DNA from: Puffinus mauretanicus
Lineage: Eukaryota; Chordata; Aves; Procellariiformes; Procellariidae
Length of the DNA: 64,000 nucleotides
NCBI GenBank assembly: GCA_023333565.1
Contig: JAJKFH010001815.1
Coordinates: forward strand, 85,001 to 149,000
Direction of reading: 5' to 3'
The notes under the pieces were generated by a model. It worked only from the letters and a program-made list of their open reading frames with translations. It had not been told where the DNA came from and did not search any database. The translations under genes were made by a program, and so were the position numbers. Of this stretch, positions 1-13,200 are shown in pieces. Positions within the stretch are counted from its first letter, which is position 1. Each line of letters starts with the position of its first letter.

Positions 1-1520
1 TTGTCCTGTCGCAACAGGCCCTGCTAAAAAGTCTGTCCCCATCTTTCTTATAAGCCCCCTTCAAGTACTGAAAGGCTGCAATAAGGTCTCCCCGGGGCCT
101 TCTCTTCTCCAGGCTGCATAACCCCAACTCTCTCAGCCTTTCTTCATAGGAGAGACATTCCATCCCCCTGATCATTTTTGTGGCCCTCCTCTGGACCTGC
201 TCCAACAGGTCCATGTCTTTCTTGTGCTGAGGGCTCCAGAGCTGGACGCAGTACTCCAGGTGGGGTCTCACCAGAGCAGAATAGAGGGGCAGAATCACCT
301 CCCTCAACCTGCTGGCCACGCTTCTTCTGATGTAGCCCAGGATACAGTTGGCCTTCTGGGCTGCGAGTGCACATTGTCGGCTCATGTCAAGCTTTTAATC
401 CACCCGTACCCCCAAGTCCTTCTTGGTAGGGCTGCTCTCAATCCCTTCATCTCCCAGCCTGTATTGATACCGGGGGTTGCCCTGACCCGGGTGCTGGACC
501 TTGCCCTTGGCCTTGTTGAACCTCATGAGATTCACACAGGCCCACTTCTCGAGCTTGTCCAGGTCCCTCTGATGGCATCCTGTCCCTCAGGCGTGTCAAC
601 TGCACCACTCGGCTTGGTGTCGTCTGCAAACTTGTCGAGTGCACTCGATCCCACTGTCTATGTCACTGATGAAGATATTAAACAGTACTGGTCCTAATAC
701 GGACCCCTACGGGATACCACTTGTCACCGATCTCCATCTGGACATTGAGCTGTTGACTACTACCCTCTGGATGCAATCATCCAACCAATTCCTCATCCAC
801 CGGACAGTCCACCCATCAAATCCATCCCTCTCCAGTTTAGAGAGAAGGATGTTGTGGGGCACCGTCTCAAAGGCCTTACAAGGTCCAGATAGATGACATC
901 GGTAGCCCTTCCCATGTCCACTGATGTAGTCACTCCATCATAGAAGGCCACTAGGTTGGTCAGGCAGGACTTGCCCTTGGTGAAGCCATGCTGGCTGTCT
1001 CGACTCACCTCCCTGTCCTTCATGTGCCTTAGCATAGCTTCCAAGAGGATCTATTCCATGATCTTCCCAGGCACAGAGGTGAGACTGACTGGCCTGTAGT
1101 TCCCCAGGTCTTCCTTTTTTCGCTTTTTTAAATGGGGGTTACGTTTCCCCTTTTCCAGTCAGTGAGAACTTCACCAGACTGCCACGACTTCTCAAATATG
1201 ATGGTAAGTGGCTTAGCAACTTCATCTGCCAGTTGCCTCAGGACCCACGGATGGATCTCATCAGGTCCCATGGACTTGTGCACCTTCAGGTTCCTTAGAT
1301 GGTCTCAAACCTGATCTTCTCCTACAGTGGGCTGCTCTACATTCTCCCAGTCCCTCCAACAGGCATTAGGGTGGTTGAATTCCCCCATGAGGACCAAGGC
1401 TTGTGAACGTGAGTCTGCTCCTATCTGTCTATGGATGGCCTCATCCGCTCGGTCTTCCTAGTCGGGTGGCCTGTAGCAAACCCCCATCATAACGTTGCCT
1501 ATATTGTTCCTATCAAGTGT
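1..1520 (-). mobile_element. CR1 LINE, minus strand, internally deleted, cut by window edge
   Basis: Read on the minus strand this is the open-reading-frame-2 part of a CR1 non-LTR retrotransposon. The end of the endonuclease domain lies at about 1,510-1,370, and reverse-transcriptase blocks run from about 1,315 down to the left edge. The RT catalytic FADD box falls near 612-632, and the [13 protein letters not shown] block is at about 960-1,000. The thumb region ([20 protein letters not shown] sequence) continues toward position 1. The segment normally linking endonuclease and RT is missing, so the two domains abut near 1,320-1,370. The frame is broken by several stops and small indels, so the copy is dead. 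The 3' UTR would lie to the left of the window. Confidence 0.93.
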
Positions 1521-4500
1521 TGCATTCTGCCTTTTGTATTTATACCACCTTAATTGAGGACTAGCTAAATGCACACTTTGCTCACTACTAAACAGTAATT
1601 TTCCTGGTAGTCAACTGATTTGCTACAGCCTTTTCTTTTGCAGTTATCTTAATCTTTTAATTTAATATCTTTGCCCACTCTCTGAATTGAAGACCATTCC
1701 TTATATTACGCACTAGACTTTTTAATGCTTGAGACATGACTGAATCTTCTTCTTTCCAGGTGAAACCTAGCCTGAAGATGAAGTAGCTGGCTGCAGCGAC
1801 AGGACAAGACGCTCTGCTTTGTTAGCTTTAACACACCCACCAGGCTGTGTTTCAGGTACTAAGCACAGATCTGCATGTAGGCTTTGCATGGCCTTACATA
1901 GTACCTTGAAAAAACAGAAGATCCTTCTATATCTTAAGGCCTATCATTAAATATTGTCAGCTCTTTGCTTCTTCTAGAACAGGTGAGGAAAGAGTGCATA
2001 ATTCTTTATGTAACCTTTTTTCCATGAGTCATTATTGATAAGTGGGTACTACCTCATTTGGGATCTCAGCTTATACCTATAACTTTCAAGTCCATACTTT
2101 GATACTGCATCTTCTTTCTGTTTCTCATTCTTCTGATTCTGTGAATCTCAGCCTGACCCTTCCCAGACTTTTACCTGCATTCTGTTCTCTTGCATCTATC
2201 CCACAAAACGTGGGAGGACAAACTGAGGACAAACAACGGACTTTCAACAAAACTTGCTTTTGTTTTCTCGCAGTTTCCAATCAGTGTTATTCTTTTATTT
2301 TTTTTCCCCAAGTCAAGCTCAAACTATCTGTCTTTGTTAAACAAACCCGGTTAAAAGTAAACTCAGGGTCAATCCGATTTCAACTAATGCTTTCACCACT
2401 GTCAGTCATATGTGCTACGCTTGCTTCTGCTAATAAGCCATGGCTTACAGAATGAAGAATAGATTGCTTAATAAAACAACACCCTTCATGTTCCACTGGT
2501 GATGGAAAATAATCTGCCACACTTTACAATATATAGATGCATAGTGGGTTGAACACAGAGTTCAGACAACTGTTGGTACAGTATAAGAGAACGGAGCTCA
2601 GTTTCACTGTAGGTGAAAAATATTTTAAAGGAAATGTATCCAGTTGCTATGCCCAAAGTCCTTCTAGAAATGACTGCCCTTTCTTGAGGAGACTAAATGT
2701 ATAGTTACTAAGTAAAGAAATATATTTATTAAAAAGAAGAGAGAAATTGCAGTGGCTGCCTGGCTGCAGAGCAGTTGTTAAATAGCAGAAAGCGATCTGT
2801 GTGGCCTCTGTGCCCTAGCACCCAGATGTCAAAATGTTCCCTCTGACTGCATCTACTCTGTGTGTCTTCCCGTGCGACATTTGTCATTCTCCTGGCCAAG
2901 CAGTGTGTCCAGGTCAGGCTTAGAGAAACCTGAAATGGGGACACTAGTCACATCAACATACATCAAGATATTTAGGGAGGTAACGAGTACTATCATGTGT
3001 TGCTTGTTATTGGTAATCTCTTCCATCATTTTTCCTTAGCAACCACTGAGACTGTCTCTTCTCAATTAGGAACTCAATTAGGGACCTTTCAGTGTGAGTG
3101 ATGATGCATGGAGAGAAGTACATTAGAGATTCCTAGTGGATGAGCAAGCAGAGGGGTGTGATGAGTGATGCTGGCCGCTAAGGTCTCTGAATGCTCTTGG
3201 CTTCATGAATTCTATTGCAGGGTATGTATGGCTGGCTTAATCTGAGATGGGGGAGGAGGGAGAAAAGCAGAACAAAGGTTGAAGCGACGTCCTTCTTGCA
3301 TGCATTAAGCAAAGGTAGTTTATCTAAGGGAACTGAGCACTTACACAAGCAAGACTTCTCCCTGGAGCTCCCTCCTGTGTCCAGGCAATGGAGTGGGGTG
3401 GAAGGTGGTTGCTCTTCAGACCTGTGCAAAAAAAGATCATCTCGGTGACAAACAGCAACCAACCTGGCTTGTCTGAGTATTGAAAGGCAGTCCCAGAGGA
3501 AGGTACTACATAACACATGCCTAAGAACACCGATAAAGCTGGTGGTATAAATGGAGAACAGTGCTTTCTGCTTGATGCCTGACCCACAGACTCTGAAGCC
3601 ACGAGACTGCCAAGTGAGAAACATGCGCTGAACAGCACCCACAGTACCTGCTGGGGATGGGAAGGAACAATCAGCAGCAGAAATGTGAAAAAGTAATTTC
3701 CTCCTTTCTGTGGCACTTTTAATTTCTCTCTCCCTTCCTACATTATTACTTACGTACAGTGTAAAAAGACCTATATAATCCTGGAGGCTGTTCACAATTC
3801 ACTGTCTATTTATTTTGGTTTTGGTGCAGAGGGCCATAATGGACCACTGTCGCCTTTTACAAGATGTTGATTAACAATTTCAGTTGTCAAACTGGTCAGA
3901 TTTACATTGCAGGATCCCTCCTCTCCACCAGCCAACCTGCTTTAGGGGCAGTAGGAGGAAAGCAATGGTCGCTGCAGGAATCAGCTGGGAGACAGAGCGA
4001 GCTCTGGCTGGAGGGCACAGTGTAAGCTCCAGCGTAAAGGTGAAGAAACTCGGATATATTTGATGTTTCTTGTTTAGAAGAGAAGGACCAGCGAGCTATG
4101 TCTCAGGAAATTCCCCTGCTTTCATGTAAGGTTATCACACTACAGGCATTGCTGCATCCTGAAGCTCTGGCAATTTCTTGGCAGCTCAACCGAAGTCAGG
4201 AATGATCAGCGAAGTACTGAGAAATCAACAAAAACTATGTGCAGGCATTACGTCAGATTTACTCATAAGTATTTCAAAGCCTTGGTTTAGATCTCAGTTT
4301 GTAGTGTTAAAGACAACTTTACTATTATGTTCGATCAAAAAATATCAATTAAGATAATATTGACCTACTTTAAAAGATCATGTGTGGACATGGAGTTAAG
4401 CAAGAACAATATTTTGTATTAATACTTATCTTTCATTTTTTGAATTTGAGAATTAATTTTGGTCAACATTGAACTTTCCAAGTTAAATTTAAGCATATCG

Positions 4501-5089
4501 CAGAGCTTATCAATTATCAGGTTGTAGAGATCTGTTTTGTAACACATTTTATTTTAGTTAAGAAAACAATTATTATCTTCTTGAATTAGCCTCTTCAGAC
4601 AGCCTGCTGTGACTTTCAGAGCTCTAGATGCAGAATTAAACAGTAAACTAAAATTTTTAACTACTGTATTTTACACCTGCATTCATTTTAAAATCTGTGC
4701 AGTACCTCAGAAACCTAAAATGTCTTTGGAAAAATCTAAAATCTACAAGCAGAAGCAAAGTTCAACTTCTTTGGCAGTCTTTATAAAAGCTTTTTAGATC
4801 TCTCCAGATCTTCCCTGGGAAAAAAATGGCTGTTTTTTTCTTACTGGTCCACTCTGATACCAGTTTGGATGGTCAAATTCTGCCTGTCTAAATTCTGCCC
4901 TACAATTCCAGCTGGATAGGACATTAGACACTTCTTGTCCTAAACTGCTGCTTGTGTTCACGGTGGCCTGATCCTCCAGCTCCAGCAGCAGCCGGAGGAT
5001 ATTGGGCATCCCAGTGTGTATCGGTCCCCATTCAACAGAAATACAATATCAGAGCAGTCTGCTTCTCATTTATTATAGTTCACAAGGGG
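1521..5089. other. Intergenic, no gene recognised
   Basis: AT-rich single-copy-looking sequence. The open frames here, including a 205-codon minus-strand one at 3,178-3,795, have no recognisable domain, no codon bias and no splice context. I see no RNA gene. Confidence 0.6.
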
Positions 5090-6051
5090 TGTGTGGTGGC
5101 GCATTCACACCCCCGCTTTCTTCCCTGGGCCACTTGCTGATCTGGGCCGCCTGTTGATCTCAGAAATTCCCGTGAAACCTCGGCCTTGGTGTACTGAGTC
5201 TGGCGGCTGAGCGCTCCTTGACCGTACCAGGAACTCTGCATGGCTGAGCTGGGAAAGTACTCCCACTGCCCGGCCCAGGTGTCCAGCAGAACAACACCGA
5301 AACCTTGAGGATTTTTTAGTAATTGTCACCTGGGACTGTGGCCAGGATGGAAATTTACGGATGACTAAGGCCAACCATCTTGCAAACCTATAATCGGTGG
5401 TCCTAAGTGAGGCCCTGTGAGCTCTCCTGGACCGCAGCGGCTGCGCCCAGCATCTCCCTCTGAGTGGGAGCCTCTCAGAGCTCCCGACCTCTCCGGTCTG
5501 CGATATTCGGAGGATCGTCGGGTCCTGGGCTGAGCCCCCTTTGAAGCGCAACCCTTCGCCCGTTGAGAGGGAATGCCTAGACATTTGACGTGAATATTTC
5601 TTCACTGAAATCGAGGGGGATTTTTAACAAGTACCATCTGTATATTTTTTTTATATATATATATATATATATATATTTCTCTGTGTGTGTGAACTGATAG
5701 TAAGCATAATCTGTAATTAAGTTGTGATTGTAGTGGACTTACTAACTCACTTTTAAATATTGAATTATTTAATGATTAAGTGCTACTGAAGTTTGTTAAT
5801 GATTAGTTGATAATTAAGTGTTGCTAAACCGTGAATGAACCCTAGACTGCTGCTAAACACATATAGTCCCTGAGATAAAAACCCTTAGATGATTTTCCTT
5901 TATATGTTTCATCCGTGTAATAAGTAATAGACTGAACCTTGCCATCGAATTCTGTTAGGTCGTACCTTTATAAATCTCTATTAAAATCACTTTCTGCTAA
6001 TACCTTTGATGGTGATTCTTTAAGCGGCCTCTAAACCACTCATTCACGACA
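5090..6051 (+). mobile_element. Possible LTR (plus orientation), boundaries uncertain
   Basis: A GC-richer block (about 5,090-5,620) gives way to a (TA)n run and an AT-rich tail that ends in ACGACA at 6,046-6,051, the same kind of terminus as the ERVL LTRs elsewhere in the window. An ATTAAA poly(A)-type signal lies near 5,979. A start with TGTG at 5,090 is a guess, and no convincing target duplication was found (left AGGGG, right GGGCA). The 166-codon minus-strand frame at 5,105-5,605 is probably a by-product of this GC-rich block rather than a gene. Confidence 0.35.
5652..5677. repeat. (TA)n microsatellite
   Basis: About 13 uninterrupted TA units, followed by TTTCTCTGTGTGTGTG. It lies inside the possible LTR. 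Confidence 0.95.
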
Positions 6052-6599
6052 GGGCATTGTAAGAGGAGAAATTTTCACTGGGACTAATGAGCAGAGTCTT
6101 AATTGCAGTGGAACTAGGACAACAAAATTTCAATTGCAGCATAACTGATTGAGGTAAAATGAGGATATTCTCCTCAGGTCATCCTGGGTCTTTTGAAATG
6201 ATCAGATATGTGGATGCCAGTACTTTGTAACTGTACCATGGGGTTGTTTGCACATTCAATCTATGGCAGTTCTTTTTGATTTCAAGTACGGCCTAATAAG
6301 CATATACAAATGCAAAATTGCTAGTAATTTGTTTACCCTTTCTGGAACTGCCAGAGCCTCTCAGAGATAAAAGTGATGAGGAATTATTTTTCCCCATTAA
6401 AAATTCCATATTTGGGATTCTTGTTCTTCTGAATTGGAATGAGAAGCCAAACTCTCTCCCAATCAAAGCAATTAAAAACTCTTTGGTTGCAATTAGATGA
6501 AAGCAATGTTCATACAATGTCAAAACCTTGTAATGGAGAGGACACATCTGGTAGTCCAACAGAGGTGAAACTATCGCAGCTCCACCCTCCCAGGTCCAA

Positions 6600-7330
6600 C
6601 CAGGAGCAAGGCTGAGTATGGTATGTAGTCCCAATAGGCACACACACAGACACGTGTATACAATACACATATACATATATACATAGCTGATGAACACGGA
6701 CAGAAAACGCACCACTCACACAAACACAAGCCACACCAATGGCCTCATCCTGTTCCCTTCTCTGGCTCATCAGGATGAAGGTCAGTTGGTGGGAAACATA
6801 CCTACACATATAAACAAAATATGGGTTGCTCCAGTAACTGACTGAGACCTTCACTAACTGGTCCTGGATCCTCAGTTTCCACAGTTGCTAGCACTTGTGC
6901 ACACAAGCCCCCAGTGCCTGCAGCCCCATTCACAGACATAAGCACAGTATGGATCCCCCAGCAAGTGTCACCTGGATCCTCTTGTCTCCAGTTGTCTCAC
7001 ACAGACACAGACACATAGAGGTGCAAACGGGTCTCTCAGTTGACTCCATCCCCCATGGTCTGGCTTGGACCCTCCAGTAGCCACCTTCTTCTGTGGGCTC
7101 ACTCAGAGACGCACGCACCCCCAGCTCCCATGCCACCCCTGCTTGCCGCCTAATCCAGCGTGATCTTTGCTAGTGCTCACATACTTGCTCGCACACCTGC
7201 ACTCGTGCCAGTCACTGGCACCATGAACGGATGGGCCCCTGTGACCGTGGTCCCTGCTCCAGTTGCTGGCACTCAGACACCCACGCCCACATCTGCACGC
7301 AAAGTAGAGTGTCCCTCACCCAGGAAATTG
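6600..7330. repeat. AC-rich degenerate repeat field, unit about 100 bp
   Basis: A stretch rich in CACACAGACAC words. A loosely repeated motif (TGGATCCTC or TGGACCCTC, then CCAGTTGC or CAGTAGCC, then CACTCAGAGAC or CACACAGACAC) recurs near 6,865, 6,970, 7,066 and 7,249, so spacing is about 100 bp with irregular gaps. It looks like an eroded tandem array. The open frames across it (for example 6,293-6,854 minus) have no recognisable domain and I do not treat them as genes. Confidence 0.4.
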
Positions 7331-7578
7331 CTTAGAAATGGATTTTAGTGAGAAGACAGGACAGACTGTGCTGACCAGGCACAGGACATGGCCAGACAAG
7401 CATGCTGAGCAGCAACATGTTTACATGTCACCACCACTTTTATCCCCTTATCCCTCTATTTCCCACACTTGTTCCTCCCCAAACCACCTCGATCCCTTCC
7501 TTTCCCCACCCTTGGTTTCTCCCCTAGACATCCTTCAATAAGTCTTAAACAATCCCCAAATGCTCTTCCCAGTATCCC
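7331..7578. other. C/T-rich intergenic spacer
   Basis: A pyrimidine-rich stretch (about 7,420-7,530) just outside the LTR. No gene is seen. Confidence 0.5.
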
Positions 7579-8138
7579 TGTTGTGGGTTAACCCCGGCAG
7601 GCAGCTGAGCCCCACACAGCTGCTCATTCACTCCCCCCTGGTGGGATGGGGGGAGAATCGGATGGGTTAAAATCCAGTCTCATGGACTGAGACAAAGACA
7701 GTTTAATAGGTAAAGCCAAAGCCGCACACGCAAGCAAAGCAAAACAAGGAATTCATTCACTACTTCCCATCGGCAGGCAGGTGTTCAGCCATCTCCAGGA
7801 AAGCAGGGCTCCATCACGCATCACGGTGACTTGGGAAGACAAACGCCATCACTCCGAATGTCCCCCCCTTCCTTCTTCTTCCCCCAGCTTTATACGCTGA
7901 GCATGACGTCATATGGTATGGAATATCCCTTTGGTCAGTTGGGGTCAGCTATCCCGGCTGTGTCCCCTCCCAACTTCTTGTGCATCCCCAGCCTCCTCGC
8001 TGGTGGGGTGGGGTGAGGAGTAGAAAAGGCCTTGGCTCTGTGTAAGCACTGCTCAGCAGTAACTAAAACATCCCTGTGTTGTCAACACTGTTTCCAGCAC
8101 AAATCCAAAACATAGCCCCATTCCAGCTGCTGTGAAGA
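7579..8138 (-). mobile_element. ERVL-type solo LTR, minus strand, 5' end truncated
   Basis: Homologous along most of its length to the LTR at 62,654-63,230; both share CTACTTCCCATCGGCAGGC and the following block. Read on the minus strand it ends in the CCACAACA-type terminus at 7,579. A palindromic TGACGTCA (7,904-7,911) lies just upstream of a TATAAAG box (complement at 7,888-7,894). Similarity fades near 8,138, about 40 bp before the expected TGTCCTGG start, so the 5' terminus is lost and no target duplication can be scored. Confidence 0.85.
7904..7911 (-). promoter_or_regulatory. CRE/ATF palindrome in LTR promoter
   Basis: A perfect TGACGTCA, about 10 bp upstream of the LTR TATA-like box. 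The same 8-mer is at 62,983-62,990 in the sister LTR, with a one-mismatch version at 58,842-58,849. This is a CREB/ATF-type site by sequence only. Confidence 0.55.
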
Positions 8139-9537
8139 CATTCAGCAGCATATCCTTCTTGCTTTGGATCCTGTTTGGAATTCATCTGGGTAGTATCTTT
8201 CACCGAAGTATTTTGCATATTTTGTAATTGATAGTATGAATTAAAGTCAAATTGAGAAATATGCAAAAAATAACATTTCTCAGCAAAAATAAAATCTTGC
8301 TGAAGAACCATTACTTCTCTATCTGGATAATATAACTGTTATTTGTACAAAGCGTGTAACATAAAGAATTAAAACAAATATAGCTTCTGGTCCTGCAGGA
8401 ATGTATACAAATACTTAATTACTTAGTATTATTCACTCTGAACAAGTAGAATGCTAAACACAGGTAGTAAATCTCTGCTTGCTCCTAGTAATCAAGAAAG
8501 AACTTTATTTTGTTTGGCTTGCCATGAATATTGACTACAGAACAAATATCCCTAAAGATTATCCTTGTTTTAAGGAAAAAAACTTTAATTTCTTTGTCTG
8601 TAGACAAATTAAGGTTTAGGGTTCTTAATCACAAATGCTCCAAAGCAGAACAGTTTCTTGCAGATCACTGCTCTCTGAAAGCTGAAAAATCCCTCTTGGC
8701 AGGTGGTGATATCTGCCTTTTCCCAGGTGAGGAGGTTCTATTCAAAGCTTCCTTAAGAGTTTGTCCTTAAAAAATGAACACCTGAATTAATGTTACAGGT
8801 ATTATAGCATTTTAAGGTAAGGCATGTTCAGAGTCACTTACCCAACAGTTTCATTTCATTCTATATTTACATTTGCTCATCTTCTTGAATGTTTGATTTT
8901 GTGGGGTAAAAATCTCAGACTGGTATTTGGAAATCTCAAAGGATGTGTGTAATTTGAAGAGAATGGAACATGAAGATCAATTTGAGACTGGAATTCAAGT
9001 TGTCGCCTTCAAGACTGGGTCACTGAGCCCGCAGCCCCTACCTACCTGTGAAGGTATTACTGCTTCTCGGGAAACTCCACAGGGCATCCCAAGCTGAAGT
9101 ATCCCTCCATTGTTGTGTTTCAGACCCTTCCAGACCCACTAAGCTGATTTAGCAAAAGGCTTGCAAGTAACGTGGCTTGCACATCACAAGGAACGTGGTG
9201 CCAAAAGCAGTTGCTCTGCAGGATGGGAGAAAGCTCTTAAAAACTGGTGAGTGATTCTTACAAGGAGAAGATGCAGTAGCAACAGAATGATCAGTGGACC
9301 TCAGAAAAAGCAAAAGTCAGCAAACTTAGGAAATGGCAGAGGGGAGCTCTTTGGGAGCGATGGCAAGAGGAACAGGCACTGCATTTGGAAAGGGGAAATT
9401 AAATGCACACCTATAACATACGGACTAATAGGGCAGGTTAGAAAAGGACCTGAGTATTACAGTACATCGCAAATAGAATATGGATCAGCAACGGTACACT
9501 ACTGACAGGGAAACAATTATTTTCACAGGACCATAAG
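8139..9537. other. Intergenic, nothing recognised
   Basis: AT-rich unique-looking sequence. Short frames only, without domain similarity. Confidence 0.5.
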
Positions 9538-9775
9538 GTAATTCAAGCTGGACCTCAGGAGGTCTCTGGTACAACTTCCTGCTCAAAGCAAAGTCACCTA
9601 GGAGGTCAGACCATGTTGTTCTGGACCTTACACAGTTTCACCATGAAAACCTCCACGCATGGAGACTGCACAGCCTCTCTGGTCAACCTGTTCCAAAGCT
9701 CGACTGTCTTCATCATTAAAACGTCTTTCCTTATATGCTGCCAGAATCTCTCTTTTTTCAATTTTCCAGAACGCA
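9538..9775 (-). mobile_element. CR1 3'-region fragment, minus strand
   Basis: Contains the diagnostic CR1 3'-end words in complement: CTCAGGAGGTCTCTGGT, GAAAACCTCCACGCATGGAG, AACCTGTTCCAAAGC and TTTCCTTATATGCTGCC. It is diverged, and the right end is lost in AT-rich sequence. Confidence 0.85.
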
Positions 9776-10129
9776 TTAACAGAAGTAATGATGACTATGG
9801 TAATTACTTTGGTGCACTTGTGCTGGTGTTTTATAGTTTGTAGTTTTTATATTTTTTCCAGTTTTGTGTACTGCACTTAAAAGTATACTGACAAGTTGCA
9901 GTGTTGAAAGAAGAACAATAAAGGGTGAAAAGAGGATCAGAAACATGATCCTTGAGGCAAGCATGAAGGATGGGGGGGTTAGTGAAGAAACGAAAAAACA
10001 AGGTACAGCACTGCACATAAAGGTTTAGGCTGTAAGGGGACTGTGATCAATCATGCTCATGGACACAATGGCAAGGGACAAAAAATAATTGACTTACATT
10101 GACGTGAAGCTTGGTTAGACATCAAAGAG

Positions 10130-10290
10130 AGTTTTTTTAAAACTACAAGGCTGATGTTGTGGATTCTTCACCAGAGGTTAAAAGAGCAAATTTAGACAAG
10201 TATCTGCCAGAGTTGTGCCTAGGCTCAGTCCTCCCTCTGTACAAAGGGATGGATTGGGGGTCCTTCTAGTCCCATGTTTCTGAGAGAGGG
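10130..10290 (+). mobile_element. CR1-like 3'-end fragment, plus strand
   Basis: The words TTTAGACAAGTATCTG, GGGATGGATTGGGGG and TCCTTCTAGTCCCATGTTTCTGAG follow the order of a CR1 3' terminus. Diverged and short. Confidence 0.65.
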
Positions 10291-13200
10291 CTTGCTGCTA
10301 TTAGATGGAGAAGAAAAAAAAGATGTAAAGAATAATACTAGGCTGTCAGACAGCCTCTCTGTCCCTCTTACACCCCCACAAAGGTCTTAAATGCTTATCT
10401 CTGTGACCTTACCACTCCCTGTCCATTATTAGAGCTGCGGTGGGTTTCTTCACGCTCATTGGTGATTTTCTGGCCTTTATTGGGACTTTTCCTTCTGCAA
10501 AACAGTCTACCCTACCTGTTGTCATCTAAGTGCTTCTTCTTCAGTGTGCTGCTGAGGGAGGTTCTCCAGGTTTCCAGACACAACTTTAGAAGTTCTTCCT
10601 ACCATCACCCCAACAAGTCCTCCCTCTTCTTCCTCACACAGAATGCTATTCGATAGTGACTGCAAGAACTGAAGACTTGAAATTTGTATTCATTCACTTC
10701 AGAAACACACTGCAGCAGATGCTTTCCTCACATGGATACTTCCTCTGGAGTGGGAAAGTATAGGAACAGTCACACAGCAATGAGTGCTGATGCCACCACT
10801 GTCCTGTGCATCAGGATGTACAGACACATCCTCCCCAGCCACAGGGGAATCAGCATATAGAAACAAGTGGTACGTACGGAGAGCAGCAAGTGAATTTTAA
10901 AAGCAATTTTTGCTGTGAATTTTGGAAGTAAAGAAGCAGAAAAGAATTTCTTTCTGAAAATGTGACTATCTAGTAGGTGAGGTCACTGACTTTCAAGTGA
11001 AAAAACATCTGAACAAATAAAGTACTAAGAACTAATCAGAACAACTACCAAATTCGTGTTTTGTAGTAATAAATACACATAGATATCTGAGGATGAAAGA
11101 AAGACTTTGCTGTTTTCTAACTCTTCGACATTAAAAATGTGTTTAGGTAGAGCAATTGTTTTCATTCTTTCCCACATTGCAGACCTCTGCTTTGCAATGT
11201 TCACTTCTATAGAGTAAAATTAAGTCTATGGACAGCAAACTTGCCTTTTTTTTAGTTATCCTTCAGAAATCCTTTAAAAGTTGTCACAAACCCACAGGGC
11301 TACATATCCATGTTAAAAATGACTGTATTAGACAAGTGAAAAGATAAGGCTGCGAGACATTTTTACCTGCAGAAGCATAGTATAGGCAACATTCCTGTCA
11401 CATGCACAACAACCTAGGGTTCTTTTGGATGTGTTGAAGCTATGGGATGAAATCCTGGCTTCAGGATTACTGTTTGTCTGTGGCAATTTGTGTGTGGTAT
11501 TTTAGGACAATGGCTGTCCTTCCATTTTTTCCTCTGCCATAAAATGTTAATCTTGTCATAGACGGGGAATGGTCTTATCTATGACTGGAAAATGGTTCCT
11601 GTTCAGAGGATTGACAGTCTCATGATAAGAAAGGAAACTTGGGGGTTTATGGGCTGACAGAAGAAGCACGAGGTAACAGGGACACAATAGTGACCAGCCT
11701 GACAAGGAGTGGTTCAAGCCCCTCAATGGTCTGCATCTGCATCTGCAATCTGCTACCAAGTGTTTGCAGCTATCACAGACAAAAAAACATGTTAAGAAAG
11801 GATTTGAAGGGAGCCATGGAGAGCTGCTTTGGTATTTATTGAAAAAATCTCTAAAGTGCAAAGGAAGTGTGTGTATTTCTGCTAGAAGTTAGGGTAAAAG
11901 CGCAGTAGAAATTTGTTTTGTTTTTAAAAAACGAAAGGGGTAATCCCTTTGTAATTAGCTTATACTCATCATTGGGTAAAGGTATTCTCATGGATAGTTA
12001 CCACAGATTAGTTAAATCCACATGAAGAATTGCTTTACACTAACTTGTTCTTCTCACTACACATTGAGATAAGATAAATTGAGCTTGCTTACCTTAACTC
12101 TCTTTCTGCTCTTCATTTCAGTAATATCTTGTAAATTTGATTTAAGTTTTTCAGTGCAATTTAACTGCAAATTTTTCCATCTGTGTCTTTTCCCTCTTTC
12201 TTCCCATGTGTGCCCTGCACAGGGCCTCTCTAACTCCCGAAGACAGCGACTAGCGAATGCCTGGTTGACTGTTTGCTGCACAGAGCGGATGGGACTGCTG
12301 CAGTATTTCATTTCACACTAGGAAAGCTGTGAGGGGCCATAAGCCTTGGGGCCAGAAGGAGCAGTAAGTCATGGGGCCAGCAAGAGGACAGGGGCCCCGA
12401 GGCCAGGTTTCAAATTAACTGCATAATAAGAACATTGTTCAGGGAGATGGGGGGGTAGGGAATATGCATCCTGCAGAGGTCAGACTACTGACTGCAGGCA
12501 GTCCTAATAGTGGAAGATGTGGAGGGTGAAACAATAAAGAATCTACATGTTTGAGCAAGCAAATTTGGGCAGTCTTAGAATGGTAAAGCTGTTTTTCAGC
12601 CTTTGTGAAGTGTCTTCTCTTGGGTTGCTCTGTGATGGTAGAGACCTCCTAAAGAACTTTCTACATCTACAATTCCAGGTGGCATCTTCTTCGAACACAC
12701 AGGTGTCTGCATTACTAATGCCCTTTTGCTATGAATAGCAGAGCTGACGTGGTTAAAGGCCTGCACACTGTGTGCACATTAATATCCCTGCCTGTGTGGC
12801 AATCACACATCTGACTGCAACATCAACACGGCGCAAGAGGAGGTCTATGTTGGTGGTTTACTACGCAGTTCCACTTGCGTGAGGTCAGAAGATCTCCATA
12901 TATATGATATGACTCCTCAAAACAATGTAAGGAGGAATTATCCAGATTTTATTCTCACCTTCCCATTTTTTTACAAGAGAAAGCTTTCTATTTGGCTCAT
13001 TTACAGCACCTTTGGTTATTTATGAATGCCAATTCTGTACTTGGGGAGTAAGAAGATTTTGTCAAGAAATGGAAGATGCAGATGAAAGAAGCTTATGAAA
13101 TAATCCCAAAATGCTCCAAAAATCTTCACCTCCTGGTAAAACTTACTATAACCACACAAAAATGTTTTCATACCAGAAGACAGATCATGGAGTCTTTGAG

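Noticed and set aside
224..896. Plus-strand ORFs at 224-697 and 639-896
   Set aside because: Complement of the CR1 RT reading frame, not genes.
3178..3795. 205-codon minus-strand ORF
   Set aside because: No recognisable domain, no splice or promoter context, composition like the surrounding intergenic DNA.
5105..5605. 166-codon minus-strand ORF
   Set aside because: Lies in the GC-rich half of a probable LTR and its translation has no family features.
11556..11861. Overlapping ORFs on both strands
   Set aside because: Short, no similarity, no context.
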